A stretch of DNA of 64,000 bases from positions 186,001 through 250,000 of the forward strand of contig JAJEKV010000375.1 in the NCBI GenBank assembly GCA_021234155.1, read 5' to 3'. The translations under genes were made by a program, and so were the position numbers. The notes under the pieces were generated by a model, which had not been told where the DNA came from, made no database searches, and saw only the letters and a list, made by a program, of their open reading frames with translations. This stretch comes from Isoetes taiwanensis (lineage: Eukaryota > Streptophyta > Lycopodiopsida > Isoetales > Isoetaceae). Of this stretch, positions 35,314 to 45,072 are shown piece by piece; the first letter of the stretch is position 1, and each line of letters opens with the position of its first letter.

Positions 35314-36520
35314 TGTGATGCTCCAGCATAACATACGATCCGAATACGTATATTATACTGCCATGTCACACGTACATGTCACCACGACAAGTACTTGAGA
35401 GCCATAAAGTGTTGCACCTAGGGGGCAACCTCGTACGTTGCGCATGTATATTAAACATATGCAATTAAAACCCCCTTGCCAAGTGGCAATACCCCATTTG
35501 GTCCCTTCTAACCTAACCTTAAAAGTTCACATAAAGGAACCAAAGGGGAAACCCTAAACCTTTCTTCTTTCGCATTTTGGGCTTCTCTGAGCCATTCCGG
35601 CTAAGGCAAGCTGCCATTTCGCATTGCCAGGCGCCGCTGAGCCGCCTATGAGCAGCAGCCTTCAGCAAGAACAAAGGCATGGACGCAATCCGGGGAGCTA
35701 GAGCTAGCCAAGGATCAGGTAACTTGCGATTCTATTGTGCAAAGACGCCTCTTAGCCCGGCAATGAGTTGGGATATTATGTTAGATCAATCCTATCAGCC
35801 TTATAGATCCTAAGATCACCAGCCGTAACGAATGAACCTAACCTTGTATGATTAGGTAAAGTAGATTAGATCTTATTCAGTATTCAGTTCTTTCATGTTG
35901 ATGATGTTCCATTCTATGCTCTCCTATGTATGTGGGAAGGGGGGTAGAGACCCTGAAACCTTCAGTAGCATATGATCCTAGATAACCTCATTAATTCCCA
36001 ATTAATGTGGCCCGTGTACAAGAGCCCGCCTGGTTGTGGGTGGCGGGGCTAGACTGGTGGAATAAGAGGGACTTGTCCCATCACTGATTGATCCCTCTGG
36101 TGTGTAAAGCCTACCGGGGATCTAAGCTGGCTAGGCTTAATGGTTTGCCACTGCGTGTGGGCAAGGCATGAGCTCGACACCTCTTGGGTGATGCATCACC
36201 TTCTACGAGGTTCAAGTCGAATACGGGCAGTGGCCCTCTAGCCGCCTGTGATGGGCATGTATGCCTCTGGAGGGGAGGAGAGGGGAGAAGACTCTCCTCC
36301 TACCTCATCGGGGCTGAGGAGATGCAACCCAACAGTAGCCCCTTTGGCTATGCACCCGGCAGGCTACGGTCCAGTCCCAAGACTCTTCAACCTACTCTGC
36401 AAGGGGGAGGGGCGGATGGAGTGGACTACCCAACAGCCATGTTCCTATGCCAGCCCAATCCATTTGCCATGAATTCTGTCTGCAATGACTTCTGGAGGCC
36501 CAAGCCGTCAGTCCATACCC
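35314..36520 (+). repeat. 5' LTR of element A (3' end deleted)
   Basis: It starts TGTGATGCTCCAGCATAAC and parallels the right LTR to about 36520 (CCAAGCC...CCTGGAGTC). The last roughly 370 bp of the right LTR have no counterpart here, and the sequence changes to the internal region without a primer-binding site. It carries several small differences from the right LTR, so the insertion is not young. Confidence 0.85.
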
Positions 36521-36708
36521 TGGAGTCCATACCCTCGACCACGATCGGGCACTGACCATTCAGTAGACTTTCAGTCTTGGGAATAGCAACCCAAGCATGA
36601 ACCTCGAAAATTGGGAAAAAAATTTCTAATCCCTAGAGCAGCAAAGTAGAATAATGCTAAGTTAGGAAGAAAGATAGGGAAACCCTGAAAAATTATGGCC
36701 AAAAAGGT

Positions 36709-36785
36709 GTGACCCCTCACAGAGTGCGCCCTGGGCATTTCCAAAACTTTTGAGAATGCATCTCACGCACTGTGTGAGTGGTGGG
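36709..36785 (+). repeat. Hairpin repeat ahead of the H3-like ORF (copy 1)
   Basis: The core reads CCCCTCACAGAGTGCGCC, about 40 nt, then CGCACTGTGTGAGTGG. The two ends are near-perfect inverted repeats of about 17 bp. It recurs at 38271-38350 and 38477-38555, on the other side of the H3-like ORF. Confidence 0.75.
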
Positions 36786-36805
36786 CACTTTTTGCCTAAA
36801 CAAAC

Positions 36806-36828
36806 CCAATGTATTGATCCTATAAATA
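36806..36828 (+). promoter_or_regulatory. CCAAT and TATA-like promoter before the H3-like ORF
   Basis: CCAAT at 36806-36810 is followed by CCTATAAATAC, with TATAAATA at 36821-36828. This is about 160 bp before the H3-like ATG and directly after the hairpin repeat. It would give the first ORF its own promoter, separate from the LTR. Confidence 0.45.
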
Positions 36829-36988
36829 CTAATGCCTTACAAAATGGTACAACATAAAATTGCAGGTCCAAATCCTAAAATCCCCAGACCTAGGGTTCTT
36901 CATTTTCGCTTTCCTTCTCCAGCTAGCTGCTCTCCGTCCAACAAGGCAATTTTTAGGCGCTCGGAAGGCGATCAGCTTATTTCAAAAC

Positions 36989-38132
36989 ATGGCCCGCACC
37001 AAACAAACCACTCGGATGGTAGTACCAGACGATTATATCAGTGCCCAGGTCCTCGCAGCTCAACAGAAGGCCAGAGAGGCTCAGGAGCAAGCCAGGCGAG
37101 AAGAGAACCCCGACACGAATCCTGATGCTGAGGAGGAGGATCAAGAGCAGCAGGACGAGGAAGAACACCCCCAAAACCCTGAAGAGCAGGAAAACCCCGA
37201 GAATCAGGGCGATGGAGGAGAGGACGAGGATGCCCAAGATGAAACACTACCAAAGGAGCTGGTACGTAAGTTGAAGAAGATGGCGAAGAGGAAGAGAGCG
37301 GCAAAGAGAAAGAGGATTGAAGAGAAGCTGGAGCGGAAGAGATTGAGGGAGGAGCGCCAAAAGTTGAGGGAGGACAAAGGGAAGGATCCTGAGGTGCCCA
37401 AGAAACCCAGCGCGCAAGACAAAGTCAACATCAGCGAAAGGGGTAAGCATAAGGGAGCAGGAGCCCGACAGACTGCCGTCGTCATCTGACACTGAGTTGG
37501 ACGAGGATGAGTCAGGAGTTCCACACCCAGCAGAAGGCTCAGGACCTTCAAATGTAGATGCTAAGGAGGAAGAATCTGCAGCAGCTCCCCCATACCCCAA
37601 GTGGCCGAAGCCGACAACAGATCTGAAGAAGGGCAGGCTGGCATGGGAGTCGTACGTACTCAAGCATGAGCAAGAGTACAGGAAGAAGTTGAAGGAGTAC
37701 AATGAGTACATGAAAATGTACGAGGAGTACTATGAAGAACACAAGGTAAGGTACATGGAGGGAGGAAGGCCATCCAAGAAGAACACGTTGAAGCCGCCCC
37801 CGGAGAGACCCGTACCCCCGAAGAAGCCGATGAAGAGAAAGGCGGACTCCTATTTCGCGAGAGCTGCTCGGGAGATCCGTCATTTTCAGAGGAGCTACGG
37901 ACTGTTGATACCAAGAGCTGCCTTCGCAAGATTGACCCGCGAGATCCTGCAAGAATTCGACAAAACCAACAGAGTGACAGATGATATGTTACTCGCGTTG
38001 CAGGAGGCAGCAGAGCAAAGACTAGTTTAGCACTTCGAAGACTCGCTAGCATGTGCTGTTCATGCAAAGAGAGTAACTTGTATGCCTAGAGATATGAAAT
38101 GAGCTAGGTTTATTAAGAAGGAAGATTGTTAA
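36989..38132 (+). pseudogene. Histone-H3-like ORF of chromovirus A (decayed)
   Basis: The ATG at 36989 (context AACATGG) gives MARTKQTTRMVV: H3 residues A1-T6 and R8 are exact, A7 is T and K9 is M. Then come acidic Glu/Asp/Pro repeats, a Lys/Arg coiled-coil stretch, a frameshift near 37400-37470, PPYPKWPKPTTD, a Tyr/Lys-rich helix region, and an H3 fold: AREIRHFQRSYGLLIPRAAF, RLTREILQEFDKT, LALQEAAEQRLV, a TAG at H3 G102, HFED, CAVHAKRVTCMPRDMK, a TGA at H3 L126, ARFIKK. C110, H113 and D123 of H3 are kept, and loop 1 has canonical H3 length. REIRHFQ and LLIP recall CENH3, while LALQEAAE fits plant H3. Span is 1144 nt. An upstream in-frame ATG (36860) lacks H3 similarity. It lies between the LTR and gag. 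Confidence 0.9.
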
Positions 38133-38270
38133 CCTGTTGTAAATACAGAACTTTTTGTAAATATAAAAATACGTTTTGAACAAGTTGAAGCGTAAAATTG
38201 TAAGTAATAATGTTGTATTAATGATATATGCAATTGGAATTACCTAATTTGGACAAAACGTCAGTATTTT

Positions 38271-38350
38271 TGACCCCACCCCTCACAGAGTGCCCCATGA
38301 GCACTTCCAAACTTTTTGAGAATGACTCTCACAAGACCGGGTGAGTGGTC
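38271..38350 (+). repeat. Hairpin repeat copy 2
   Basis: CCCCACCCCTCACAGAGTGC ... GTGAGTGGTC, more diverged than the other two copies. It lies between the H3-like ORF and gag, about 205 bp from copy 3. Confidence 0.7.
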
Positions 38351-38476
38351 GGCCACTGATCTCTGCCCAGACTTGCCCAGATGTAGAAAGTAAGGGCACA
38401 ATCCGCCCTAACTCGCCGAGATAAGTAGGATTCTACCCTTATATTGTAAATTTTGAGCCACCTTGGACCCAAACAG

Positions 38477-38555
38477 GACCCCACCCCTCACAAAGTGCGC
38501 CAAGAGCACTTCCAAAACTTTTTGAAAATGGCTCTCGCGCACTGTGTGAGTGGTC
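38477..38555 (+). repeat. Hairpin repeat copy 3
   Basis: CCCCACCCCTCACAAAGTGC ... GCGCACTGTGTGAGTGGTC. It is close to copy 1 and lies about 100 bp before a TATA-like CTATAAATTG at 38651-38660, which precedes the gag ATG at 38685. Confidence 0.75.
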
Positions 38556-38684
38556 AGACCAAAATGGCCTCAACTCATCCCAACTACCTCCAAATTAGGT
38601 GAAATTTGTTGCAATAGAATCCTTAGGATGCACTCTTTAACTTAGATTATCTATAAATTGCATAGCAGCACCTCAAAGTGATAG

Positions 38685-39460
38685 ATGAGGGAGTATGGGA
38701 ATGCTTATAGCATGAAGGATAAGGACAAGGGCAGGGTAGCAACAGCCAACCTCAAGGGAGCAGCCAGAAATTGGTGGAAAGGCTATGCCAAAGCCCATGG
38801 GTTGCTGCAGATAATGCGATTCAAGAAGTTCGCCAAAACATTTAAGCCGCCATTATGTGCCAAGGGAACGCAAGGTCATCCGATGCGCAGCCTCTACATG
38901 TTGAAAGCAGGTAAATAAGACACCCCGTATACATTGAAGAGTTCATGAGGCTGAGGCTCTATGTGCCAAAACTGAGTGAAAGACATGCAGTAGAGGGGTA
39001 CATTGAAGGCTTGAATGAGGAAATCAGGAAGCTGGTAAGAGCAATAAACCCTAGAACAGTGTCAGAAGCAGAGTCTAAAGCAGTGAGCTTGCAAGGAACA
39101 GGACCTCAAGGAAGTGGGCCGAGGCAACAATACTATCAAGACAAGGGGAAAGTTACAGGAAGCTACAGCCCAAGAGCAACAAGCCCAACAGCTACCAGAC
39201 CTCAGTACAACGCAAGCTATGGGAAGCAAGGCAACACAAATTTCGGCAAGCAGGACAAGAAGCAGGTCAACTTCAAGGACAAGGAGCAAGGAGGTGGTTC
39301 AAACTACTCCAAAGCAGTGAAGCAGTTCTTACAGTCCATCCCCAAGGAGAAGAGGTAGGAATGTATTGAGAAGCAATTGTGCTTCAGGTGCTTCCAGTCA
39401 GGACATCGGACACATAACTGCCCATTTGTGATGAATGCGGTGTTGGCAGAGCTACGAGGA
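38685..39460 (+). pseudogene. gag of chromovirus A
   Basis: The frame from ATG 38685 reads GRVATANLKGAARNWWKGY, the usual Gypsy gag capsid region, then stops at about 38917. The next frame (38945-39358) carries LRLYVPKLSERHAVEGYIEG and a Gln/Ser/Lys-rich linker. After another stop comes a perfect CCHC zinc knuckle, CFRCFQSGHRTHNC (39380-39421). Gag forms the particle and the knuckle binds the RNA. The gene is broken by at least one frameshift and a stop before the knuckle. Confidence 0.8.
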
Positions 39461-39479
39461 TAAGAGACCCCCGGAAATC

Positions 39480-39900
39480 GACGAAGAAGATGCTCGCGAC
39501 TACATCCAGGGTGAGTGCCACATCTTTGCTGCTATTGACTCTGAGAATGCTGAGAGTCAGTACCAAGTCATTTTGACGATTGGGAAGGTCCGGGCCAAGT
39601 CCTTCATAGTATTGATAGACATAGGCAGTACCCACAATTTTGCTTCGCCAAGGATGGTAGAGATGTTGAAGCTGAAGCAGACCGGTTGTGTTGGCAAGTG
39701 GGGCAATCCGACACACAGCAGGGAAGAGGATCAACTTCGACATAGACTTGTCAGGTATCAATGTTGGAATAGGAGCAGAAGTAATGAACATCGGCAAGTA
39801 CGAGTTGATCATAGGCATGGAATACCTTAGACCGGCTGGAGCCGTGATTGATTGTGGGAAGCGAAGGGCAAAGTCATTGAGATAACAGGTAAAGAAGTCA
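39480..39900 (+). pseudogene. Aspartic protease region of chromovirus A
   Basis: It follows the gag zinc knuckle. The active-site region is FIVLIDIGSTHNFASPRMVE (39601-39660), where the usual D-S/T-G reads D-I-G, so the catalytic loop is altered. Further on, IGKYELIIGMEYLRPAGAVI (in a shifted frame, 39790-39850) is the second conserved strand. It would have cut the Gag-Pol polyprotein. Confidence 0.75.
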
Positions 39901-40024
39901 CCCCAATCATGCAATGTATGTCTAGTAAGAAGCTACTTAAATGCATAAGGAAGGAGCAAGTGCCCTATGTCTTTAAACTCGAAGTTGACGAGCAGGAGCA
40001 GAGGAAGACAAAGCGACCAAAGCG

Positions 40025-41450
40025 TTGAGCAAGCTCCCAAAGCCGATAGCCAAGTTGGTGAAGGAATTCCATGAATTGTTCCCAGGTGAGATTAAGCAAC
40101 TTCCACCTTACAGAGGAGTCGAGTGTGAAATAGCACTTGAGCCAAGAACTAAGCCAACAAGTAAGGCACCCTACAGGATGTCATCTCAGGAGTTGACGAT
40201 ATTGAAGAAGCAATTGCAGGAGTTGCTAGATCTAGGGTTTATAAGACCTAGTGTCTCCCCATTTGGAGCACCAATACTCTTCGTCAAGAAGAAGGATGGA
40301 AGTCTCAGAATGTGCATTGGCAATCGTCAATTGAATAAACACACCATCAAGAATAAATATGCTCTACCTCGATCAGACGATTTGATGGATCAGCTGCAGG
40401 GAGCAAAGGTCTTCTTCAAGATAGATTTGAGGTCAGGCTACCACCAGATCAGAATCAAGGAAGAAGACATCCATAAGACTGCATTCAGGACGAGATATGG
40501 CCATTATGAGTTCATAGTGATGCCGTTTGGATTGTCCAATGCTTCAGCAACCTTCATGAGGCTCATGAATGATGTTTTCCGCGAGTTCCTAGATGCATTC
40601 ACCATAGTTTTCTTTGACAACATTCTAGTCTACAGCAAATCCTTAGAGGAGCATGCCCAACACTTGAGGAGGGTACTTGAAAAGTTGAGGAGGCATATCA
40701 GCTTTATGCGAAACTATCCAAGTGTCACTTCGCGACAGAAAGAGTGGGGTACTTGGGGCATGTAATCACAGCAGAAGGGATCTCCACCGACCCTGCAAAG
40801 ATCGAAGCGGTAATTGATTGCCGGCACCAAAGAACATCCATGAAGTGAGGAGCTTCCTCGGCTTAGCAGGTTATTATAGGAAGTTCGTCAAGAACTTTGC
40901 AAAGGTGGCAGCTCCATTGATGGACCTCACCAAAGTAGAAAAGATAAAAGATTGGGCAGGTCATTGGCAGAGGAAGGCCCATGCAGCATTTGAGACGTTG
41001 AAGGAAGCTTTAACGACCGCGCCAGTCTTAGTTTTGCCGGATCCAGAGAAAGATAAGTTGGTGGCAACAGATGCCAGCAAGATTGCAACAGGAGGGGTCT
41101 TGATGCAGGAAGGGAGGGTGGTATAGCATATGATTCAAGGAAGATGAACGACGCTGAAACGCGCTACCCAACCCACGATCATGAGTTCATTGAGAATATG
41201 GAGACATTATTTATTGGGAAGGACGTTCCAATTGAATACGGATCATCAGAGTCTACAATATGTCTTCACCCAACCATATCTCAATTTGAGGCAAAGGAGA
41301 TGGATGGAGTTCCTAGAAGAGTACGACTTTGTCATCATGTACAAGCCAGACAAGCTCAATGTGGTTGCAGACGCACTCTCAAGGCACCCCTTGACGACAG
41401 GAGTCCACATCAACGCCATATCAATACTCACCAGTGAGTTTGACTAGAAG
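40025..41450 (+). pseudogene. Reverse transcriptase-RNase H of chromovirus A
   Basis: RT motifs appear in order from about 40170: [64 protein letters not shown], then FFDNILVYS at about 40609. The normal active-site motif here is F/Y-x-D-D, so the second catalytic Asp is Asn and polymerase activity would be lost. After a frameshift come [33 protein letters not shown] and RNase H motifs (LVATDAS, NTDHQSLQYVF, RRWMEFLEEYDF, VVADALSRHP). The stretch contains at least three frame changes. Confidence 0.85.
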
Positions 41451-41459
41451 ATAGAAGAG

Positions 41460-42560
41460 ATGTTGCCTCTAGACCGAGACTTCAAGGAAGTATGGGCAAG
41501 CCTTTCTAAAGAGGCAAGAACAGATAAGGAAAGGGAGACCTTCAAGCATTATGAGAAGGAGAGTAACCTGCTATATCACAAGAATAAATTGTGTGTACCA
41601 GAATCTTCGGGAGTGAGGAAGTTGATACTCCATGATACACACAATAGTCCCATAGCCGGACATGCAGGGTTCATGAAGACCTATTTCAAGATCAAAAGCA
41701 GCTACTTCTGGCCCGGCATGAAGAAGCAAATAGCTAGGTACATTCGAGAGTGCCAATTATGCCAACAGACAAAAGCGGAGCTTTAGAGCCATTGCCAGTG
41801 TCGAATGCAAAATGGGAAGTCATAAGTACGAATTTTATTACATGACTGCTGAGGACAGTAAGAGGCAAAGATGCCCTAATGGTGGTGGTGGATAAGTTGT
41901 CGAAGATGGCACATTTCGTGCCATGTAGGACAAATAATCTCGGATAGAGATTCAAAATTTATGAGTGCATTCTGGCAGGATTTGTTTGCCACCATCCAGA
42001 CAAAGCTCTCCATGAGCACATCATATCATCTACAGACGGATGGTCAGACAGAGCGAACCAACCGAATCATTGAAGACATGCTAAGGAACTATGTGTGGAA
42101 CAAACAGCCTAAGTGGGAGGATTTCATCCACTTAGTGGAGTTCACCTACAACAGCACCAAGCAGGGGTCATCCCAGATGTCTCCTTTCATGATTAATTAT
42201 GGGTATCAGTGTCTTACCCCAGATACATGGCACAGTCCAGTGTCAAAAGTGGAAGTCTCCCAGCAGATGTTATCGGATATGCAGCAGCTAGTGGAGGAGG
42301 TAAGAGGATACCTTCTAGCAGCGAGAAGTAGGCAGAAAAGCATAGCCGATAAGCACAAAACGGTAAGGGAATTCCAAGTTGGAGACAACGTATGGTTGAA
42401 GATCAAAGTCAAGCAGGCAAAGCTCCGCATCGGCAACTGCAAAAAGCTTGTTCCAAGATGGGTTGGGCCATTCAGGATAACCAAAAGAGTAAGTAGCCAA
42501 TCCTACAAGTTGGACCTGCCAGCACATCTCAAAATCCATAGGGTCTTCCATGTATCCTGA
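41460..42560 (+). pseudogene. Integrase of chromovirus A
   Basis: The HHCC zinc domain is intact (HDTHNSPIAGHAGF ... CQLCQQTK, 41635-41777). After a stop the core reads WEVISTNFI, where the first catalytic Asp (normally S-x-D-F) is Asn. Then comes VVVDKLSKMAHFVPC, a gap of perhaps 30 residues, and SDRDSKFMSAFWQDLF and TDGQTERTNRIIEDMLRNY, which keep the second Asp and the Glu. The GPY/F-type end (VPRWVGPFRITKRV) is present. Integrase would insert the cDNA; this copy is inactive. Confidence 0.85.
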
Positions 42561-42589
42561 ACAGGCACACTCCTAATCCAGAGGAAGTA

Positions 42590-42817
42590 TTGGAGATAAC
42601 AGGGTTACTGAAAATGATGGACGACCAGCTTGAAATCATCCCAGAGGTTCTTCTTGACAGGGCCTATAAGAAGACAAGAAGATCCCAATTTCTCCAATAC
42701 CTAGTGAAATGGATGCACTTACCTGTGGAAGACGCTATGTGGGTACTACAATCAGATTTGGAGAAGCAGTACTCCCAATTCATGGAGCAATGCAAGGTCG
42801 GCTCGTCACCGAAGTAG
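42590..42817 (+). pseudogene. C-terminal chromodomain of chromovirus A
   Basis: After a stop and frame change, the pol C-terminus reads EIIPEVLLDRAYKKTRRSQF, then LQYLVKWMHLPVEDAMWVL and DLEKQYSQF. The YLVKW and the V-x-D-A-x-W core are the hallmarks of a chromodomain. In chromoviruses this domain reads H3K9-methylated chromatin and steers integration. The first aromatic cage residue cannot be judged with confidence. Confidence 0.75.
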
Positions 42818-42951
42818 TCGACACCGAACCGATAGGTGAGTGGGAGGTAGATTACAAAGTCTACTTCCGTCCCACGGAAGTAGACGACCTTGAGAGATAA
42901 GAGGCCATTCAAGCATGCATTGATAGGAAAGCACCTCTAGTTAATGCCTAC

Positions 42952-43010
42952 TACGGGAAGGACGCCATCCTTCATGCCCAAATACGGGAAGGACGCCACC
43001 CTTCACGCCA
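42952..43010 (+). repeat. ~30-bp direct repeat in the 3' untranslated region of A
   Basis: Two copies of TACGGGAAGGACGCCAYCCT with adjoining TTCAYGCC, directly downstream of the pol frame. Confidence 0.75.
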
Positions 43011-43555
43011 AAGGCAACTAAAGATGTAGGCATGAGTGATCATCTTAGGCATGATAGGGGGCTGTCTCCATGGCCAAGATGGAAGAAACATAATCTTCCT
43101 ACGCTGGGAGATTAGCCTTGCATCCATATGAATTATTATTAATGGGTGGTTCCCTAACAACCAACTTTAAAATAATTAAATGTATACTGACGTGGTATTG
43201 GACCTGCAGGTCAATAGGGGATTCTAGCGGCAGGAAGGTCGCACTGCGAAGACTTGCAACACATCTTTTGTCGTAATGTGTTGCAAGGAGACGATATGGA
43301 ACCTTAATTAGAAAATTTTGGAACGACGTTAATGATAATGGTGTAAACCATAAAATTCTGTGAATAATAGATGATAAAGTAAGAGGGCAAAAGAGCCTCT
43401 TATCATAGTATGTTATTGAACAAGGATGTGTTATGATAAATTAAAATACTACCTTGGGGTAATTATGTTGTGAAACTATATGTATCAAATGTAATTGCAG
43501 GGTATGCAGGTTTCCAAGGTGGGGAGACGCGTGATGCTGAGGACAGCATCAATTC

Positions 43556-43567
43556 AAGGTGGGAAGA
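43556..43567 (+). other. Polypurine tract of element A
   Basis: AAGGTGGGAAGA lies immediately before the right LTR. It is the plus-strand primer for reverse transcription. A similar purine run, GGTGGGGAGA, occurs about 40 bp upstream. Confidence 0.65.
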
Positions 43568-43568
43568 T

Positions 43569-45067
43569 TGTGACGTTCCAGCATAACATACGATCCGAAT
43601 ACTTATATTATACTGCCACGTCACACGTACATGTCACCACGACAAGTACTTGAGAGCCGTAAAGGGTTGCACCTAGGGGGCAACCTCGTATGTTGCGCAT
43701 GTATATTAAACATATGCAATTAAAACCCCCTTGCCAAGTGGCAATACCCCATTTGGTCCCTTCTAACCTAACCCTAAAAGTTCACATAAAGGAACCAAAG
43801 GGGAAACCCTAAACCTTTTTTCTTTCGCATTTTGGGCTTCCCTGAGCCATTTCGGCTAAGGCAAGCTGCCATTTTGCATTGCCAGATGCCGCTGAGCCGC
43901 CTTTGCACATTATATTCATTAGGAGCAGCAGTCTTCAGCAAGAACAAAGGCATGGACGCAATACGGGGAGCTGGAGCTAGCCAAGGATCAGGTAACTTGC
44001 GATTCTATTGTGCAAGGCTGCCTCTTAGCCCGGCAATGAGTTGGGATAGTATGTTTTAGATCAATCCTATTAGCCTTGTAGATCCTAAGATCACCAGCCA
44101 TAACGAATGAACCTAACCTTGTATAATTAGGTAAGGTAGATTAGATCTTATTCAGTATTCTTTGATGTTGATGATGTCCCATTCTATGCTCTCCTGTGTA
44201 TGTGGGAAGGGGGATAGAGACCTTGAAACCTTTAGTAGCAGATGATCCTAGATAACCTCATTAATTCCCAATTAATGCGGCCCGTGTACAAGAGCCCGCC
44301 TGGTTGTGGGTGGCAGGGCTAGACCGGTGGAATAAGGGGGACTTGTCCCATCACTAATTGATCCCTCTGGTGTGTAAAGCCTACCGGGGATCTAAGTTGG
44401 CTAGGCTTAATGGTTTGCCACTGTGTGTGGGAAAGGCATATGCGTCACCTTCTACGAGGTTCAAGTCAATAATGCAGCAGTGGGTCCTCTAGTCACTGCG
44501 GATGGGCATGCATGCCTCGAGGGGAGGGAGACTCTCCTCCGGGCCTCTCCGGGACCGGGAGATGCAACCCGCCAGCCCCTTTGGCTATGCACCCGGCAGG
44601 CTACGATCCAGTCCCAAGACTCTTCAACCTACTCTGCAAGGTGTGCACGGGAGGGGCGGATGGAGTGGACTACCCAACAGCCATGTTCCTATGCCAGCCC
44701 AATCCATTATGCAATGACTTCTAGAGGCCCAAGCCACACCCATAACCTGGAGTCTGAGCCTTGGGTAGGATCTCCCATGTGATGATGATATTATTGATAT
44801 GCTATTACATGTATGTTATGATGTGGTCACCCTTCGAGGTGACTTTATTGATGTATATTCATGTCATGTGCTCATGTCTACTTATGCTTCCGCAGCTAGG
44901 ACGACCCCGAGGGAAGACGGGGCAAATGACCCATCCATTCTTCCTCATTGATCCAGTATCAAGGATTGGTGTCAGGTGGATGGCCCCGCCGGGCTTGGCG
45001 CTGTGGGTATGAACTCCGCTTTCCGACAACGGCGGGGATCATCGTAAAGGAAGTAGGGGACGTCACA
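43569..45067 (+). repeat. 3' LTR of element A
   Basis: It begins TGTGACGTTCC and ends GGGGACGTCACA, giving a perfect 7-bp terminal inverted repeat (TGTGACG/CGTCACA). Length is 1499 bp. The first roughly 1.2 kb matches the left LTR. The next bases, ACCGT, match the left flank ACCAT with one change. Confidence 0.85.
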
Positions 45068-45072
45068 ACCGT

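Larger units (their letters stand above)
35314..45067 (+). mobile_element. Ty3/Gypsy chromovirus A with an H3-like first ORF
   Basis: The order is LTR (35314 to about 36520, 3' end missing), H3-like ORF (36989-38132), gag (38685 onward), protease, RT, RNase H, integrase, chromodomain (to 42817), polypurine tract and complete LTR (43569-45067). Pol order with integrase after RNase H defines Gypsy, and the C-terminal chromodomain defines the chromovirus branch. The element sits inside the LTR of element B in opposite orientation, with near-identical 5-bp target duplications. All genes are broken by frameshifts and stops, and catalytic positions in RT and integrase are changed. No primer-binding site is visible because the 3' part of the left LTR is lost. 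Confidence 0.9.

Noticed and set aside
36860-36988. Upstream in-frame ATG extending the H3-like ORF by 43 residues
   Set aside because: The extension has no H3 similarity and starts close to the predicted TATA box. In both elements the H3 tail begins exactly at a well-placed ATG followed by G.
37400-37500. Frame change in the H3-like ORF of A explained by a spliced intron
   Set aside because: GTAAGC...GGAGCAG is far too short for a plant intron. A one-base indel explains the shift. Element B has a comparable break at another site.
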